Assembly: GCA_947380295.1 (NCBI GenBank)
Contig: CANCQK010000013.1
Location: 26,643-90,642 of the forward strand
Length of the DNA stretch: 64,000 nt
Reading direction: 5' to 3'
From: Bdellovibrionales bacterium
Lineage (GTDB): Bacteria; Bdellovibrionota; UBA1018
Shown: positions 17,017 through 25,034 of the stretch, one piece after another
Layout: every line of letters starts with the position of its first letter
How positions within the stretch are numbered: the first letter of the stretch is position 1
Program-made: the position numbers and the translations under genes
Notes under the pieces: generated by a model
Told to the model about the DNA's origin: nothing
The model's input: the letters and a program-made list of their open reading frames with translations, nothing else
The model's database searches: none

Positions 17017-17826
17017 ATGGTTTCTACTCTTAAAAAAGGATCGGTCCTGATTTGCGCGGTTTTACTTTTTCTGACTCGTGCAGATGCAGCTCCTAAGCGA
17101 AAATTCGATGAGGCTGCCTCTGAAAGTCCAGCCAAACGACAAAGGCAGACTGAGATTACGGAGTATTTTCAGCCGATCGAACCCGAGGTTGGCGCTTCGA
17201 TCAATCACTTGGCTAGTGATACGCTGGAGGAGATTGCAAGCTATTTAGATCATGTTTCACTTGATGATTTTGCATGTACCCATCGCGCCGCTCGAGCTGC
17301 TGCCGAAGAGGTTAAAAAGCAGATCCTCAAGAGTGAGGTGGACAAAGTTCGATGGACAGTTTTGCCTGAAGTCACTGAAAAGCAAGTTGCCTCGCTTAAA
17401 AGTGCAGGCTACGACACTGAAATTCAGTTGCCTATCCGTGAGTTCTCTCTTTCCTATGATCCGGTCACTGTTGGGCTTTATCGAACTGTCATGGGGTCCT
17501 ATCCAAGTTTGTTTGGAGCATCTTGGATTTCTCTTTCTCAGTATAAAGCTATTCGACAAGTTGAGGAAACTTATGCTCGCTGGGATATTTTTCCTGATTC
17601 ACCTGTGATTGGCGCAGGTTCTGAAGAGCTCCGTGAATTTATTGATCTGCTCAATCAAAAATCAGGACGCCGTTTTAGATTGATGACTCCCTCAGAAGAG
17701 GAGTACTCACATCGCTTCAAATGCTTTGGTGCTGATAGGTGGGTCCAAGAGTCATTTTTTGGTCAGGAAGAGTTGAACGAATATCAACGTCAGGTTGAGG
17801 GATTCTTTTTGGTGGAGGATCGGTAG
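17017..17826 (+). CDS. Secreted F-box protein with PIP-box, NLS-like motif and degenerate FGE fold
   Basis: Candidate eukaryote-directed effector of 269 residues. Visible parts: signal peptide 1-24; a bipartite nuclear-localisation-type signal (KRK at 27-29, ten-residue spacer, KRQR at 40-43); immediately after it a canonical PCNA-interacting box QTEITEYF at 44-51 (Q-x-x-I-x-x-Y-F); an F-box-like motif at about 69-110 (LASDTLEEIASYLDHVSLDD and following helix); and a C-terminal ~130 residues that follow the shortened FGE-sulfatase/SUMF1 pattern (SYDPVTVGLYRTVMG, RFRLMTPSEEEY, ending GFFLVEDR). F-boxes recruit substrates to SCF ubiquitin ligases in eukaryotes and are known in effectors of plant and amoeba-associated bacteria. 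Targeting to host PCNA is inferred from motifs alone. Short hydrophobic SLiMs arise by chance, but three in a row behind a signal peptide is striking. It starts 11 bases after pdxJ and is probably co-transcribed with it. Confidence 0.75.
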   Translation: MVSTLKKGSVLICAVLLFLTRADAAPKRKFDEAASESPAKRQRQTEITEYFQPIEPEVGASINHLASDTLEEIASYLDHVSLDDFACTHRAARAAAEEVKKQILKSEVDKVRWTVLPEVTEKQVASLKSAGYDTEIQLPIREFSLSYDPVTVGLYRTVMGSYPSLFGASWISLSQYKAIRQVEETYARWDIFPDSPVIGAGSEELREFIDLLNQKSGRRFRLMTPSEEEYSHRFKCFGADRWVQESFFGQEELNEYQRQVEGFFLVEDR

Positions 17827-17860
17827 CCTGGCTACGGTTCTTTTTTGTGTATTTCTAATT

Positions 17861-18370
17861 TCATTCTCTTGAAATCAGCAAATCCCGGAGGCCTTGGACT
17901 CTGGGGTCTGTTTCTTCTGCTCCGTGCGTGAGCGTCACTCGAAAGATTCTGCCAGATTTCAAAACCTCACGTTCAAAATTTGGCCAAGATGAGAGCCACT
18001 CGGTGATTGCGATGAGATCGCGTTCCCAGAAGTAAGAGGGGATTCCAGCCTCGTCAATTTCCATTTCTGATTTGAGTCGGTAAAAATCCATATGGACGAC
18101 AGGACCTTGAGGTGTGTCGTATTCGTGCGCGATAGCAAACGTTGGGCTCCCTTCAGGGGGCTGCTCTAGTCCCAATCCCGCAAGAAGAGCTCGAGCGAAG
18201 GTGGTTTTACCTACTCCCATAGGGCCCTCCAGGAGGACTCGGTCCTTGGGCTTGAGTTCCCGGGCTAATTCCTGCGCAATCTGATTGATCCGATCCTCAG
18301 AGCAGCCGGATTCGGCTTTCCAAGGGGATACTGAGTTCTGCTGATTTGAGGTCTTTAAATGCATTTCCAA
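17861..18370 (-). CDS. tsaE: tRNA t6A biosynthesis ATPase TsaE
   Basis: ATPase of the TsaBDE complex that makes threonylcarbamoyl-adenosine at position 37 of ANN-decoding tRNAs. Walker A GPMGVGKTTFARAL near residue 50, then EGSPTFAIAHEY, HMDFYRL and ITEWLSSWP, all at family spacing. Length 169. The start used (ATG at 18370) overlaps the 3' end of nnr by 74 bases. A second ATG at 18364 is also possible. This order, nnr then tsaE, is common in deltaproteobacteria. Confidence 0.92.
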   Translation of the reverse strand: MEMHLKTSNQQNSVSPWKAESGCSEDRINQIAQELARELKPKDRVLLEGPMGVGKTTFARALLAGLGLEQPPEGSPTFAIAHEYDTPQGPVVHMDFYRLKSEMEIDEAGIPSYFWERDLIAITEWLSSWPNFEREVLKSGRIFRVTLTHGAEETDPRVQGLRDLLISRE

Positions 18371-19892
18371 TATTCTCGATAATGTCAGGTGCAGTCATGC
18401 TGCGGTGGCCATACGTTCTTGCTGCAAAATCCCCAGCCAAGCTGTGGAGGTAGACGCTCAGAAGGGTTGCTTGGAACGCTTCCATCTTTTGCCCTAAGAG
18501 GCCTCCAATCATCCCAGAGAGGACATCGCCGCTGCCAGCAGTGGCCATCCCATCATTGGGGTAGTGATTGAGGAAAAGAAGATCATCCGGCGAGCTGATC
18601 AGAGTAGCTGCTCCCTTTAAGAGGACAGTGGCATGAGTCATGGAGACCGCCCGTTGAATCGCTTCAATCGGATTTGCCACGACCGCTTCTTTGTCGATGT
18701 CCAGGAGGCGAGCCATCTCGCCGGGGTGAGGAGTCAAAACCGTCGGTGCCTTGCGATTGATCAGCGAGGCATGGAGTTTGTGGTCCCCGATCAGGTTGAG
18801 GGCGTCTGCGTCGATAATGATTGGACCTGTGTAAATGGCTAAAAGCTCTTCTAGAAGACGTCTACCCTCGGGTCTTAGGCCGAGTCCAGGACCGACTACA
18901 ATGCTGGAGTAGGAGGGTAGTGTATGTTTGTATCGCTCGTACTCTTCACCTTCGAGGTGGAGTGGGACTGCCATAGTTTCGTTCGGGATTTTGGCTAGGA
19001 GAGTATCAAAGCAGTCTTGCCAAGTTGCGACTGTGACGAGGCCGGTTCCCATCTTGTGGCAAGCTCGGGCAGCCATTGAGATCGCACCAATTCTCCCAGG
19101 GCTTCCACCAATCAACAACGTATGACCGAATGAATTTTTGTGCCCGTAGCGATCCCGTTCTTTGAGGAGAGCGCTCATCGGGTTTTTCATGAGTAAGTAC
19201 TTGTCGCCTTCCTTTCTGAATCGAGGAGGAAGGGAGATATCACAATTCATGAGTTCTCCGCGTCGCCCAGCTCCGGGAGGGAGAAAGTGGCCAAGTTTAG
19301 GAAATCCGAAGGAGATGGTTAAATTGGCTAAGATTGAAGTCCCTTGAATCGCTCCTGTGTCGCCACTCACTCCTGTCGGAATATCTAAAGCGACCACCTC
19401 ATGGCAGTCTAAGTCATTAATGGCTTCTACGACGTCGTAGAACATTCCCTCTAAAGAGGATTTGAGTCCCGTTCCGAGGATTCCGTCGACGATGGTGAAT
19501 GGACCAGCCGAGCTTTGGAAAAACTGCTGCAGGTCTGAGATTGCTTCAAGGTGGGTGAGTTTTGCCTTCATTTTGCGAAGGATTTGAAAATTTTTAAGCG
19601 AAGCTCCGCGATATCCAGCTTCTTCCTGAAAGTGGAAAATTCTGACTCTGCGCTCTAAGCACAATAGGCGGCGAGCTACCACAAATGCGTCCCCTGCATT
19701 GTTTCCCTTGCCCGCAAAAACTAAAATCTCCGTCTGGCGTCCAGCATTAGGGAATTTTTCAAGAAGGATTTGAGTAGCAGCTCGGCCCGCATTCTCCATG
19801 AGGATGGACGCTTCGATTCCATATTCACTTTCGGCAATCGAATCCAGTTGTCTCATCTCAGCGCTCGAGCAAATTCTCATCGGGTTCAGCAT
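18297..19892 (-). CDS. nnr: Bifunctional NAD(P)HX epimerase/dehydratase
   Basis: Repairs hydrated NAD(P)H. The N-terminal YjeF_N epimerase domain (about 1-220) shows EYGIEASILMENAGRAA and FAGKGNNAGDAFVVARRL. The C-terminal ADP-dependent dehydratase domain (about 235-515, ribokinase-like) shows LLIGGSPGRIGAISMAAR, LTPHPGEMARLL and the catalytic NDGMATAGSGDVLSGMIGG. 531 residues matches the fused bacterial form. ATG start at 19892, though the first residues MLNPM may be extra, since homology begins at MRICSSAEMRQLD. First gene of an nnr-tsaE pair. Confidence 0.94.
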   Translation of the reverse strand: MLNPMRICSSAEMRQLDSIAESEYGIEASILMENAGRAATQILLEKFPNAGRQTEILVFAGKGNNAGDAFVVARRLLCLERRVRIFHFQEEAGYRGASLKNFQILRKMKAKLTHLEAISDLQQFFQSSAGPFTIVDGILGTGLKSSLEGMFYDVVEAINDLDCHEVVALDIPTGVSGDTGAIQGTSILANLTISFGFPKLGHFLPPGAGRRGELMNCDISLPPRFRKEGDKYLLMKNPMSALLKERDRYGHKNSFGHTLLIGGSPGRIGAISMAARACHKMGTGLVTVATWQDCFDTLLAKIPNETMAVPLHLEGEEYERYKHTLPSYSSIVVGPGLGLRPEGRRLLEELLAIYTGPIIIDADALNLIGDHKLHASLINRKAPTVLTPHPGEMARLLDIDKEAVVANPIEAIQRAVSMTHATVLLKGAATLISSPDDLLFLNHYPNDGMATAGSGDVLSGMIGGLLGQKMEAFQATLLSVYLHSLAGDFAARTYGHRSMTAPDIIENIGNAFKDLKSAELSIPLESRIRLL

Positions 19893-19917
19893 AGTTATAA
19901 TTTGATCACAGACGGCC

Positions 19918-20520
19918 CTATTTTGGCAACGCGGAAGTGGCAGGAAGCGGTGTATTCAAAAGCGGTAGTGCGCCCTTGAGTTCTAAGACAAAACTTTTTT
20001 CTGTGACTATAGCCAAGACTCCTCGAATCGACGTCGGGGTGCCCACTCGTGCAAGGTAAAGCCACTCACTTGGCTCAATTCCAAATGCAGCTCGTAGTAC
20101 ATTTCTTGAACTCGTCTGAAGGGTGTTGGTCCCTGGAGGTGATAGTTCCGTGAATCCTTGCTGTTGTATTCCTGTCCAAACCTCGGGAGTGAGGTTTGGA
20201 TTCCAGTTGAGTCCGGTCCAGAGATCAGTTTTGCTTCCAGGCGCTAAAGTGGCAGAGCTTTTAAAAGACACTTGTCCCTGCGTGGTGTTTGGGGTGGTCA
20301 CTAAAAACAGCGCGCCCATGAACCCTTTTTCAGCAAGTGCGAGAAGTGCTCGTGCCAACGGGTCTTCGCTGGTCTGTAGCGTGGCTCGGTCCCAGCGAGC
20401 GAGAGGCGCAGAAGCCCGATTGGCTCGTCTGATCCTAGGCTGAATCTGAGTATGGGTCTCAGTAGCCGGATGATTCACGAGTTTGGTTGAATTGGAATCT
20501 TTAGAGTCTTTTCCCGCCAT
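19918..20520 (-). CDS. Hypothetical protein
   Basis: Unrecognised 200-residue protein without signal peptide or membrane segment. The N-terminal 60 residues are polar and basic. The rest (from DRATLQTSEDPLARALLALA) alternates helices and hydrophobic strands in a way that could be a GAF- or roadblock-like ligand-binding fold, but no signature residue supports this. A run of six Gs, seven bases before its ATG on the coding strand, is a good ribosome binding site. It is divergent from the Rrf2 regulator and shares a 200-base intergenic region with it. Ends 25 bases before nnr starts on the same strand, so it may lead that operon. Confidence 0.6.
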   Translation of the reverse strand: MAGKDSKDSNSTKLVNHPATETHTQIQPRIRRANRASAPLARWDRATLQTSEDPLARALLALAEKGFMGALFLVTTPNTTQGQVSFKSSATLAPGSKTDLWTGLNWNPNLTPEVWTGIQQQGFTELSPPGTNTLQTSSRNVLRAAFGIEPSEWLYLARVGTPTSIRGVLAIVTEKSFVLELKGALPLLNTPLPATSALPK

Positions 20521-20655
20521 TTAGCCCCCCTTTTTTTTTGAGTAAAAACTGGATACTCCGAATTTTCTTTGTGATCTCGCACTTCTAAGTTTAGGGTCCC
20601 GAGGGAGGCTTTGTCAAAACGTTACCAAAAAACCGATAGGGTGGGGCTTTAGTAG

Positions 20656-20684
20656 TTGACGGGTACGATATGACATGGTACCCC
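20656..20684 (+). promoter_or_regulatory. Promoter/operator of the Rrf2 regulator operon
   Basis: TTGACG at 20656-20661 looks like a -35 box. The perfect inverted repeat GGGTAC-N11-GTACCC (20661-20666 and 20678-20683) covers the spacer and expected -10 region. The -10 itself is poor, which suits a regulated promoter. The site lies ~40 bases before the regulator gene, where Rrf2 proteins usually repress their own operon. Binding is not proven. Confidence 0.45.
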
Positions 20685-20720
20685 TAACAAGATTCTTGAG
20701 AGGAAAAGGGAGAAGAACAA

Positions 20721-21239
20721 ATGCGCTTAACTTCAAAGGGACGCTACGCAGTCCGAGCAATCCTAGATCTAACATTCAACTCCAATGGTCGACCTGTTCG
20801 GCTGCAGGAAATTTCAGAGCGACAAAAGATCTCTCTTCACTACTTAGAGCAGCTCTTTCGACGCCTTCGTAAGGGTTCTGTAGTGAAAAGTGTTCGTGGT
20901 CCTGGTGGGGGATATGTTCTTTCCAAGGGTATGGATGAAATTTCTGTGAAAGATGTTTTGATCAGTGTGGGTGAGAACATCAACCCAGCTCGCGATTTGA
21001 TCGGATCCGGCGATATCAAAAGTGACACAGTCGAGTTCATTTTGACCAAGACTTATTTTGAAAACCTTGGTTTGATCATGCAAGAGTACTTGACCACGAC
21101 TTCAGTGGGTGACTTGATTCGTAAAGCTCGTGGTTCTCAAGAGCTCCCTAAAACAGCGGGAAGCTTGTTGGATTTAGGCAATTTCCCTCTTCCGGAAGTT
21201 GAGCAGTTAGATGTCAACAAAGGCCGCGATTTATCTTGA
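20721..21239 (+). CDS. Rrf2-family transcriptional regulator lacking cluster cysteines
   Basis: Winged-helix regulator of the IscR/CymR family, 172 residues. The start MRLTSKGRYAVRAILDL, the recognition region ISLHYLEQLFRRLRKGSVVKS and the wing RGPGGGYVLSK are classical. IscR binds a 2Fe-2S cluster through three cysteines near residues 92-104. Here that stretch (NINPARDLIGSGDIKSD) has none, and the whole protein contains no cysteine. It therefore cannot sense iron-sulfur status in the IscR way and may resemble cysteine-metabolism repressor CymR. It overlaps the cysteine desulfurase gene by 29 bases, so the two are co-expressed. Length is slightly above the usual ~150-160. Confidence 0.9.
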   Translation: MRLTSKGRYAVRAILDLTFNSNGRPVRLQEISERQKISLHYLEQLFRRLRKGSVVKSVRGPGGGYVLSKGMDEISVKDVLISVGENINPARDLIGSGDIKSDTVEFILTKTYFENLGLIMQEYLTTTSVGDLIRKARGSQELPKTAGSLLDLGNFPLPEVEQLDVNKGRDLS

Positions 21240-22416
21240 TGCGAACGCAGGGTCGCCTCTAAAGCCTGCTGCGCGCGAAGCGATTCTCAGCCTTCTTTCA
21301 GGAGGCGAGAATTCAGGTGACCCTCGCTCCTCCTTCCTCATTCCTAATCCTAGTAGTATTCACTCTCATGGTCGACGGATTCATCGTGCCGTGGCCGAAT
21401 CTAGAGAAAATATAGCCCGATCTTTGGGTGCTTTGGTCGATCCGGATCAGTTAATATTGACCTCGTCCGGTACTGAGGCAAACCAGTTATCTGTACGTTC
21501 TGTACTTGAGCCTCAACTGAATTCAGGTTTGAAAATTCATTGGATTACGACGGCGGTCGAACATGACTCGAATCGTAAACTCATTGAGTGGGTCCGCTCC
21601 CGAGGGGGGCGAGTCACCGAGTTACCCGTGGACTGCGAAGGCCGGGTCCAGTTGGACGGCCTGGAGAATCACCTTTCCCAAGGGGCATCTCTGCTCAGCA
21701 CCGTTTGGGTAAATAATGAAACGGGAGTCATTACAGACTTGTCTGCTATTTTGGCACTGACCCAGCAATGGGGTGTGCCCTGGCACGTGGATGGGGCTCA
21801 AGCTTGGGGCAAGTTACCCATCGATCTTTCCGCGCTTGGCGCCCAATACGTGACCTTCTCTGGCCACAAGATTGGAGGGCTGGCGGGATCTGGTGTGCTT
21901 TGGGTGGGGCGGGGGCAATCAGTCTCGCCTATGATTTTGGGCAAACAAGAAAAAGGACGCCGCGGCGGGACAGAAAATGCCCTAGGGGTGATTGCCTTGG
22001 GAGCAGCTGCACGTGAGCTTGATCCAGTGGCCTGGATGAATCGGGTGCAGCCGCTCCGTGATCGGTTGGAAAAGGTCATCTGTGAAAGGATCGCGGGGAC
22101 TCGGATTAACGGAAGGCTTACTGAGCGAGTCGCAAATACATTGAATTTAAATTTTGACGGTGTGGAGCGGGACGGTCTTGTGATGGCCCTTGACCTAGCA
22201 GGGTTTTCCGTGAGTGCCGGGTCGGCCTGTTCTAGTGGAGTTCTAGAGCCTTCTCATGTATTAAAAGCCATGGGAAAAACGGAGTTTCAAGCGTTGGCTG
22301 CAATTCGGATTTCCCTAGTGGATGAACTGCCTGATTCATCGCTTGACCCATTCGTGGCAGCTTTAGAACGATCCGTACAAAGAATGAGAGCCGCTGCAGG
22401 CTACTCTTTTTGCTAA
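21211..22416 (+). CDS. Cysteine desulfurase (IscS/NifS family)
   Basis: PLP enzyme that takes sulfur from cysteine as a persulfide for Fe-S clusters and tRNA thiolation. The opening IYLDANAGSPLKPAARE, the PLP-lysine site SGHKIGGLAGSGVLW near residue 218, and the flexible catalytic-cysteine loop SAGSACSSGVLEPSHVLKAM near residue 330 are all present. The SSG loop is of the IscS/NifS class I type. Its position between an Rrf2 regulator and mnmA suggests it feeds sulfur to MnmA. No iscU scaffold gene follows here. 401 residues, ATG start. Confidence 0.93.
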   Translation: MSTKAAIYLDANAGSPLKPAAREAILSLLSGGENSGDPRSSFLIPNPSSIHSHGRRIHRAVAESRENIARSLGALVDPDQLILTSSGTEANQLSVRSVLEPQLNSGLKIHWITTAVEHDSNRKLIEWVRSRGGRVTELPVDCEGRVQLDGLENHLSQGASLLSTVWVNNETGVITDLSAILALTQQWGVPWHVDGAQAWGKLPIDLSALGAQYVTFSGHKIGGLAGSGVLWVGRGQSVSPMILGKQEKGRRGGTENALGVIALGAAARELDPVAWMNRVQPLRDRLEKVICERIAGTRINGRLTERVANTLNLNFDGVERDGLVMALDLAGFSVSAGSACSSGVLEPSHVLKAMGKTEFQALAAIRISLVDELPDSSLDPFVAALERSVQRMRAAAGYSFC

Positions 22417-22437
22417 AAGCTAAAAAAGGAAGTCCAA

Positions 22438-23580
22438 TTGAGTCATTCTGATCAGAAAAAAAGAGTACTAGTTGCCATGAGCGGTGGCGTAGACAGTTCT
22501 GTGGCTGCAGCCTTGCTTAAAAATCAGGGGTATGACGTCATCGGTGCTCACCTGCAGCTCTGGGACCACAGCCAGACCAATCTCGGTCGATTCGGCGGAC
22601 GGTGTTGCTCTTGGATTGACCCCAATGACGCTCGTCGCGTTTGCGACAGGTTAGATGTGCCTTACCATGTGATGAACGCTCAGGATTTATTTGAAGACAA
22701 AGTTGTGGATTACTTGATTCATGAAGTCCTTCAGTGTCGGGCTCCAAATCCGTGTGTGCAGTGTAATAACCAAATTAAATTTAACTATCTTTTTCAAAAA
22801 GCGGATGAACTCGGATGCGATTTTATTGCTACCGGGCACTATGCCCAGGTTGTGCAAGACACCACTTCTGGATTTGCATTTTTAAAAAAAGCGGTCGATC
22901 TTCAAAAAGATCAGAGTTACTTCCTTTTCGGGCTCACTCAAAAAACGCTTCGGCGCACGATTTTGCCCTTAGGGAATTTGTCTAAAACGATGGTACGGAA
23001 ACTGGCTGAAGGATTTGGTTTGGCGGTTGCAAATAAGCCAGATAGTCAGGAGATTTGCTTCGTCGACGATGATCAGTGTATCAGTTTTATTGAGAATAGA
23101 TCTGCTCCATCCTTGCGTCCTACTGGTTTGATTCGGACTTCGGATGGAAGCACGATCGGTGAGCATGAAGGATTGCATCGTTACACAATTGGGAAGAAAA
23201 AAGGCCTCCAATTTAAGGAAAAAGAATATCAAAATTTCTTAGTCCTGGGTTTTGATAACAAAAATCAAACCTTGATTGTCGGACCCGAAGAAAAACTCTA
23301 TCATCGTCAAATTTTGGCTTCAGGCGTGAATTGGATCAGTCCAATCAACGAATTGAATACTCACGTGTGTAAGGTTCGAATTCGACCTGACCATGAGGAG
23401 GTCTCTTGCCTAGTGACCGTCTTCGAGAACGGACGCGTTCAGGTTCAGTTTGATGAGCCTCAGCGTGCTATGGCTCCAGGTCAAGTTATCGTTTTCTACA
23501 ATGGGGATGAAATCCTGGGCGGCGGTTTTATTGATTCAACTATTGAGTCGCTCGATGCGATCGAAGGACAGTCTGTATGA
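22438..23580 (+). CDS. mnmA: tRNA-specific 2-thiouridylase MnmA
   Basis: Thiolates U34 of Lys, Glu and Gln tRNAs. P-loop MSGGVDSSVAAALLKNQGYD near residue 14; catalytic cysteines in NPCVQCNN (about 103) and QEICFVDD (about 202); the GHYAQV and KDQSYFLFGL motifs lie between. The protein begins at a TTG (22438) preceded by AAAAAAGGAAG. The insert around GRFGGRCCSWIDPNDARRVC is typical of the longer MnmA forms. The downstream gene starts inside its stop codon (ATGA). 380 residues. Confidence 0.95.
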   Translation: MSHSDQKKRVLVAMSGGVDSSVAAALLKNQGYDVIGAHLQLWDHSQTNLGRFGGRCCSWIDPNDARRVCDRLDVPYHVMNAQDLFEDKVVDYLIHEVLQCRAPNPCVQCNNQIKFNYLFQKADELGCDFIATGHYAQVVQDTTSGFAFLKKAVDLQKDQSYFLFGLTQKTLRRTILPLGNLSKTMVRKLAEGFGLAVANKPDSQEICFVDDDQCISFIENRSAPSLRPTGLIRTSDGSTIGEHEGLHRYTIGKKKGLQFKEKEYQNFLVLGFDNKNQTLIVGPEEKLYHRQILASGVNWISPINELNTHVCKVRIRPDHEEVSCLVTVFENGRVQVQFDEPQRAMAPGQVIVFYNGDEILGGGFIDSTIESLDAIEGQSV

Positions 23581-25034
23581 AATCCTATGTGGTCAAAACG
23601 CTGGGGTGTAAAGCCAATCTCTACGATAGCCAGCTCATTGAAAAAGGACTTCAGGAACAGGGCTGGAAGCCCTCTAACTCGGACTCAGATCCGAGTGGAT
23701 CCGTTGAGCTTTGCATCGTCAACAGCTGCACAGTAACAGACGAGGCGGATCGCCAGACCAAGAAGTGGGCGGCTCGGCTGGCTAAAGAAAATCCGAATGC
23801 CAAGATTCTCGTTACTGGTTGCGGAGCTGAAGTTGATCCCGAGGGGATGGCTCAATCTAAAGGCGTGTCAGCGGTGGTTGGTAATCAAAACAAGGACCGG
23901 ATGGTCGAGTTAGTACTTGATTCTGTCGCCTCTTTAAGTTCGGATATCCTTAATCACTCCGTTTTAGGTACTACAAAAACTTATAAGGAACTTCTATCAA
24001 AACACCCGATGGACCGAGAATGGCCTGCAATCTCAGATTCCTTTTTGCCACCACCAGTGCACTTAGAGGGACATTCTGATAAGACTCGTGCGTTTTTGAA
24101 AATTCAAGAGGGGTGTGACGCCTTTTGTACTTATTGCATTATTCCGTATGGGCGCGGACCAAGTCGCAGTCTCGCAATTACCGATGCCGTTGTTCAAGTT
24201 AAGCACTTGGTCGAGCAGGGGATTCGTGAAATCGTTCTGACCGGGACAAATATTGGCGAGTACGGCTCCGAATGGGGTAAAGGCCTGCAGCTGGGAGAGC
24301 TGATTCGAGCGATCTTGGATCAAACGAGTCTCGAACGCCTTCGCGTGAGTTCTTTGGATCCAACTGAAATCACCAGTGAAATTCTCACTTTAATGCGGGA
24401 AAATTCCAGATTTTGTCCGCATTTTCATGTTTCGCTCCAAAGCCCTAGTTCAAAAATACTTCGTTTGATGAAGCGGGGTTACGGGTTTGAGGATGTGAAA
24501 AATTGCCTCGAAAAAATTGCCGAGTTGGGGAAACAACTCCCGGATCGGAACATTCGGGGGGGCGTCTTTGTAGGAATGGATGTCATCACTGGTTTCCCTG
24601 GTGAGACGGATGAAGAGTTCCAATGGACCTACGATGCATTAGCTACGCTTCCGTGGACCCGTCTTCATGTTTTTCCCTACAGTGAGCGCAAGGGAACGCC
24701 CGCTACCCGCCTACCGGACTCTGTGCCGCAGCATGTGCGTGTTGAGAGAACAAGAAAACTGAACCGACTGAGCATGCAGCGCCTGCAAACCCACTATAAG
24801 ACAATTTTAGCCGAAGTCTCATCTCAGAATGGGAGCTTGCATGGAGTCCTCATGGAAAAAGCCACAGAGGCCCGCTGGCAAGCCGGATTCACTCCAAATT
24901 ATCTGAGGATTCTCGTGCCTTCTGCGTCCGCTGTGCGCAACGAACTCGTCTCGGCGAGTCCTCACGAGGTCATGATTGATTCCAATGGAAATGACGTTGC
25001 ACTCATTTCAAAGCTGGAGTCAGCGCTCTCCTGA
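23577..25034 (+). CDS. mtaB: tRNA methylthiotransferase MtaB
   Basis: Radical-SAM enzyme that adds a methylthio group to t6A37, forming ms2t6A. The N-terminal MTTase domain carries three cluster cysteines (TLGCKANLYDSQL, VNSCTVTDEADRQT, VTGCGAEVDP). The radical SAM motif GCDAFCTYCIIPYGRG is near residue 176, and a TRAM-like region lies at the end. An insertion of roughly 30 residues before the radical SAM domain (around KTYKELLSKHPMDREW) is longer than in B. subtilis MtaB. It overlaps mnmA by 4 bases and the convergent nucleotidase gene by 15. Confidence 0.92.
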   Translation: MKSYVVKTLGCKANLYDSQLIEKGLQEQGWKPSNSDSDPSGSVELCIVNSCTVTDEADRQTKKWAARLAKENPNAKILVTGCGAEVDPEGMAQSKGVSAVVGNQNKDRMVELVLDSVASLSSDILNHSVLGTTKTYKELLSKHPMDREWPAISDSFLPPPVHLEGHSDKTRAFLKIQEGCDAFCTYCIIPYGRGPSRSLAITDAVVQVKHLVEQGIREIVLTGTNIGEYGSEWGKGLQLGELIRAILDQTSLERLRVSSLDPTEITSEILTLMRENSRFCPHFHVSLQSPSSKILRLMKRGYGFEDVKNCLEKIAELGKQLPDRNIRGGVFVGMDVITGFPGETDEEFQWTYDALATLPWTRLHVFPYSERKGTPATRLPDSVPQHVRVERTRKLNRLSMQRLQTHYKTILAEVSSQNGSLHGVLMEKATEARWQAGFTPNYLRILVPSASAVRNELVSASPHEVMIDSNGNDVALISKLESALS

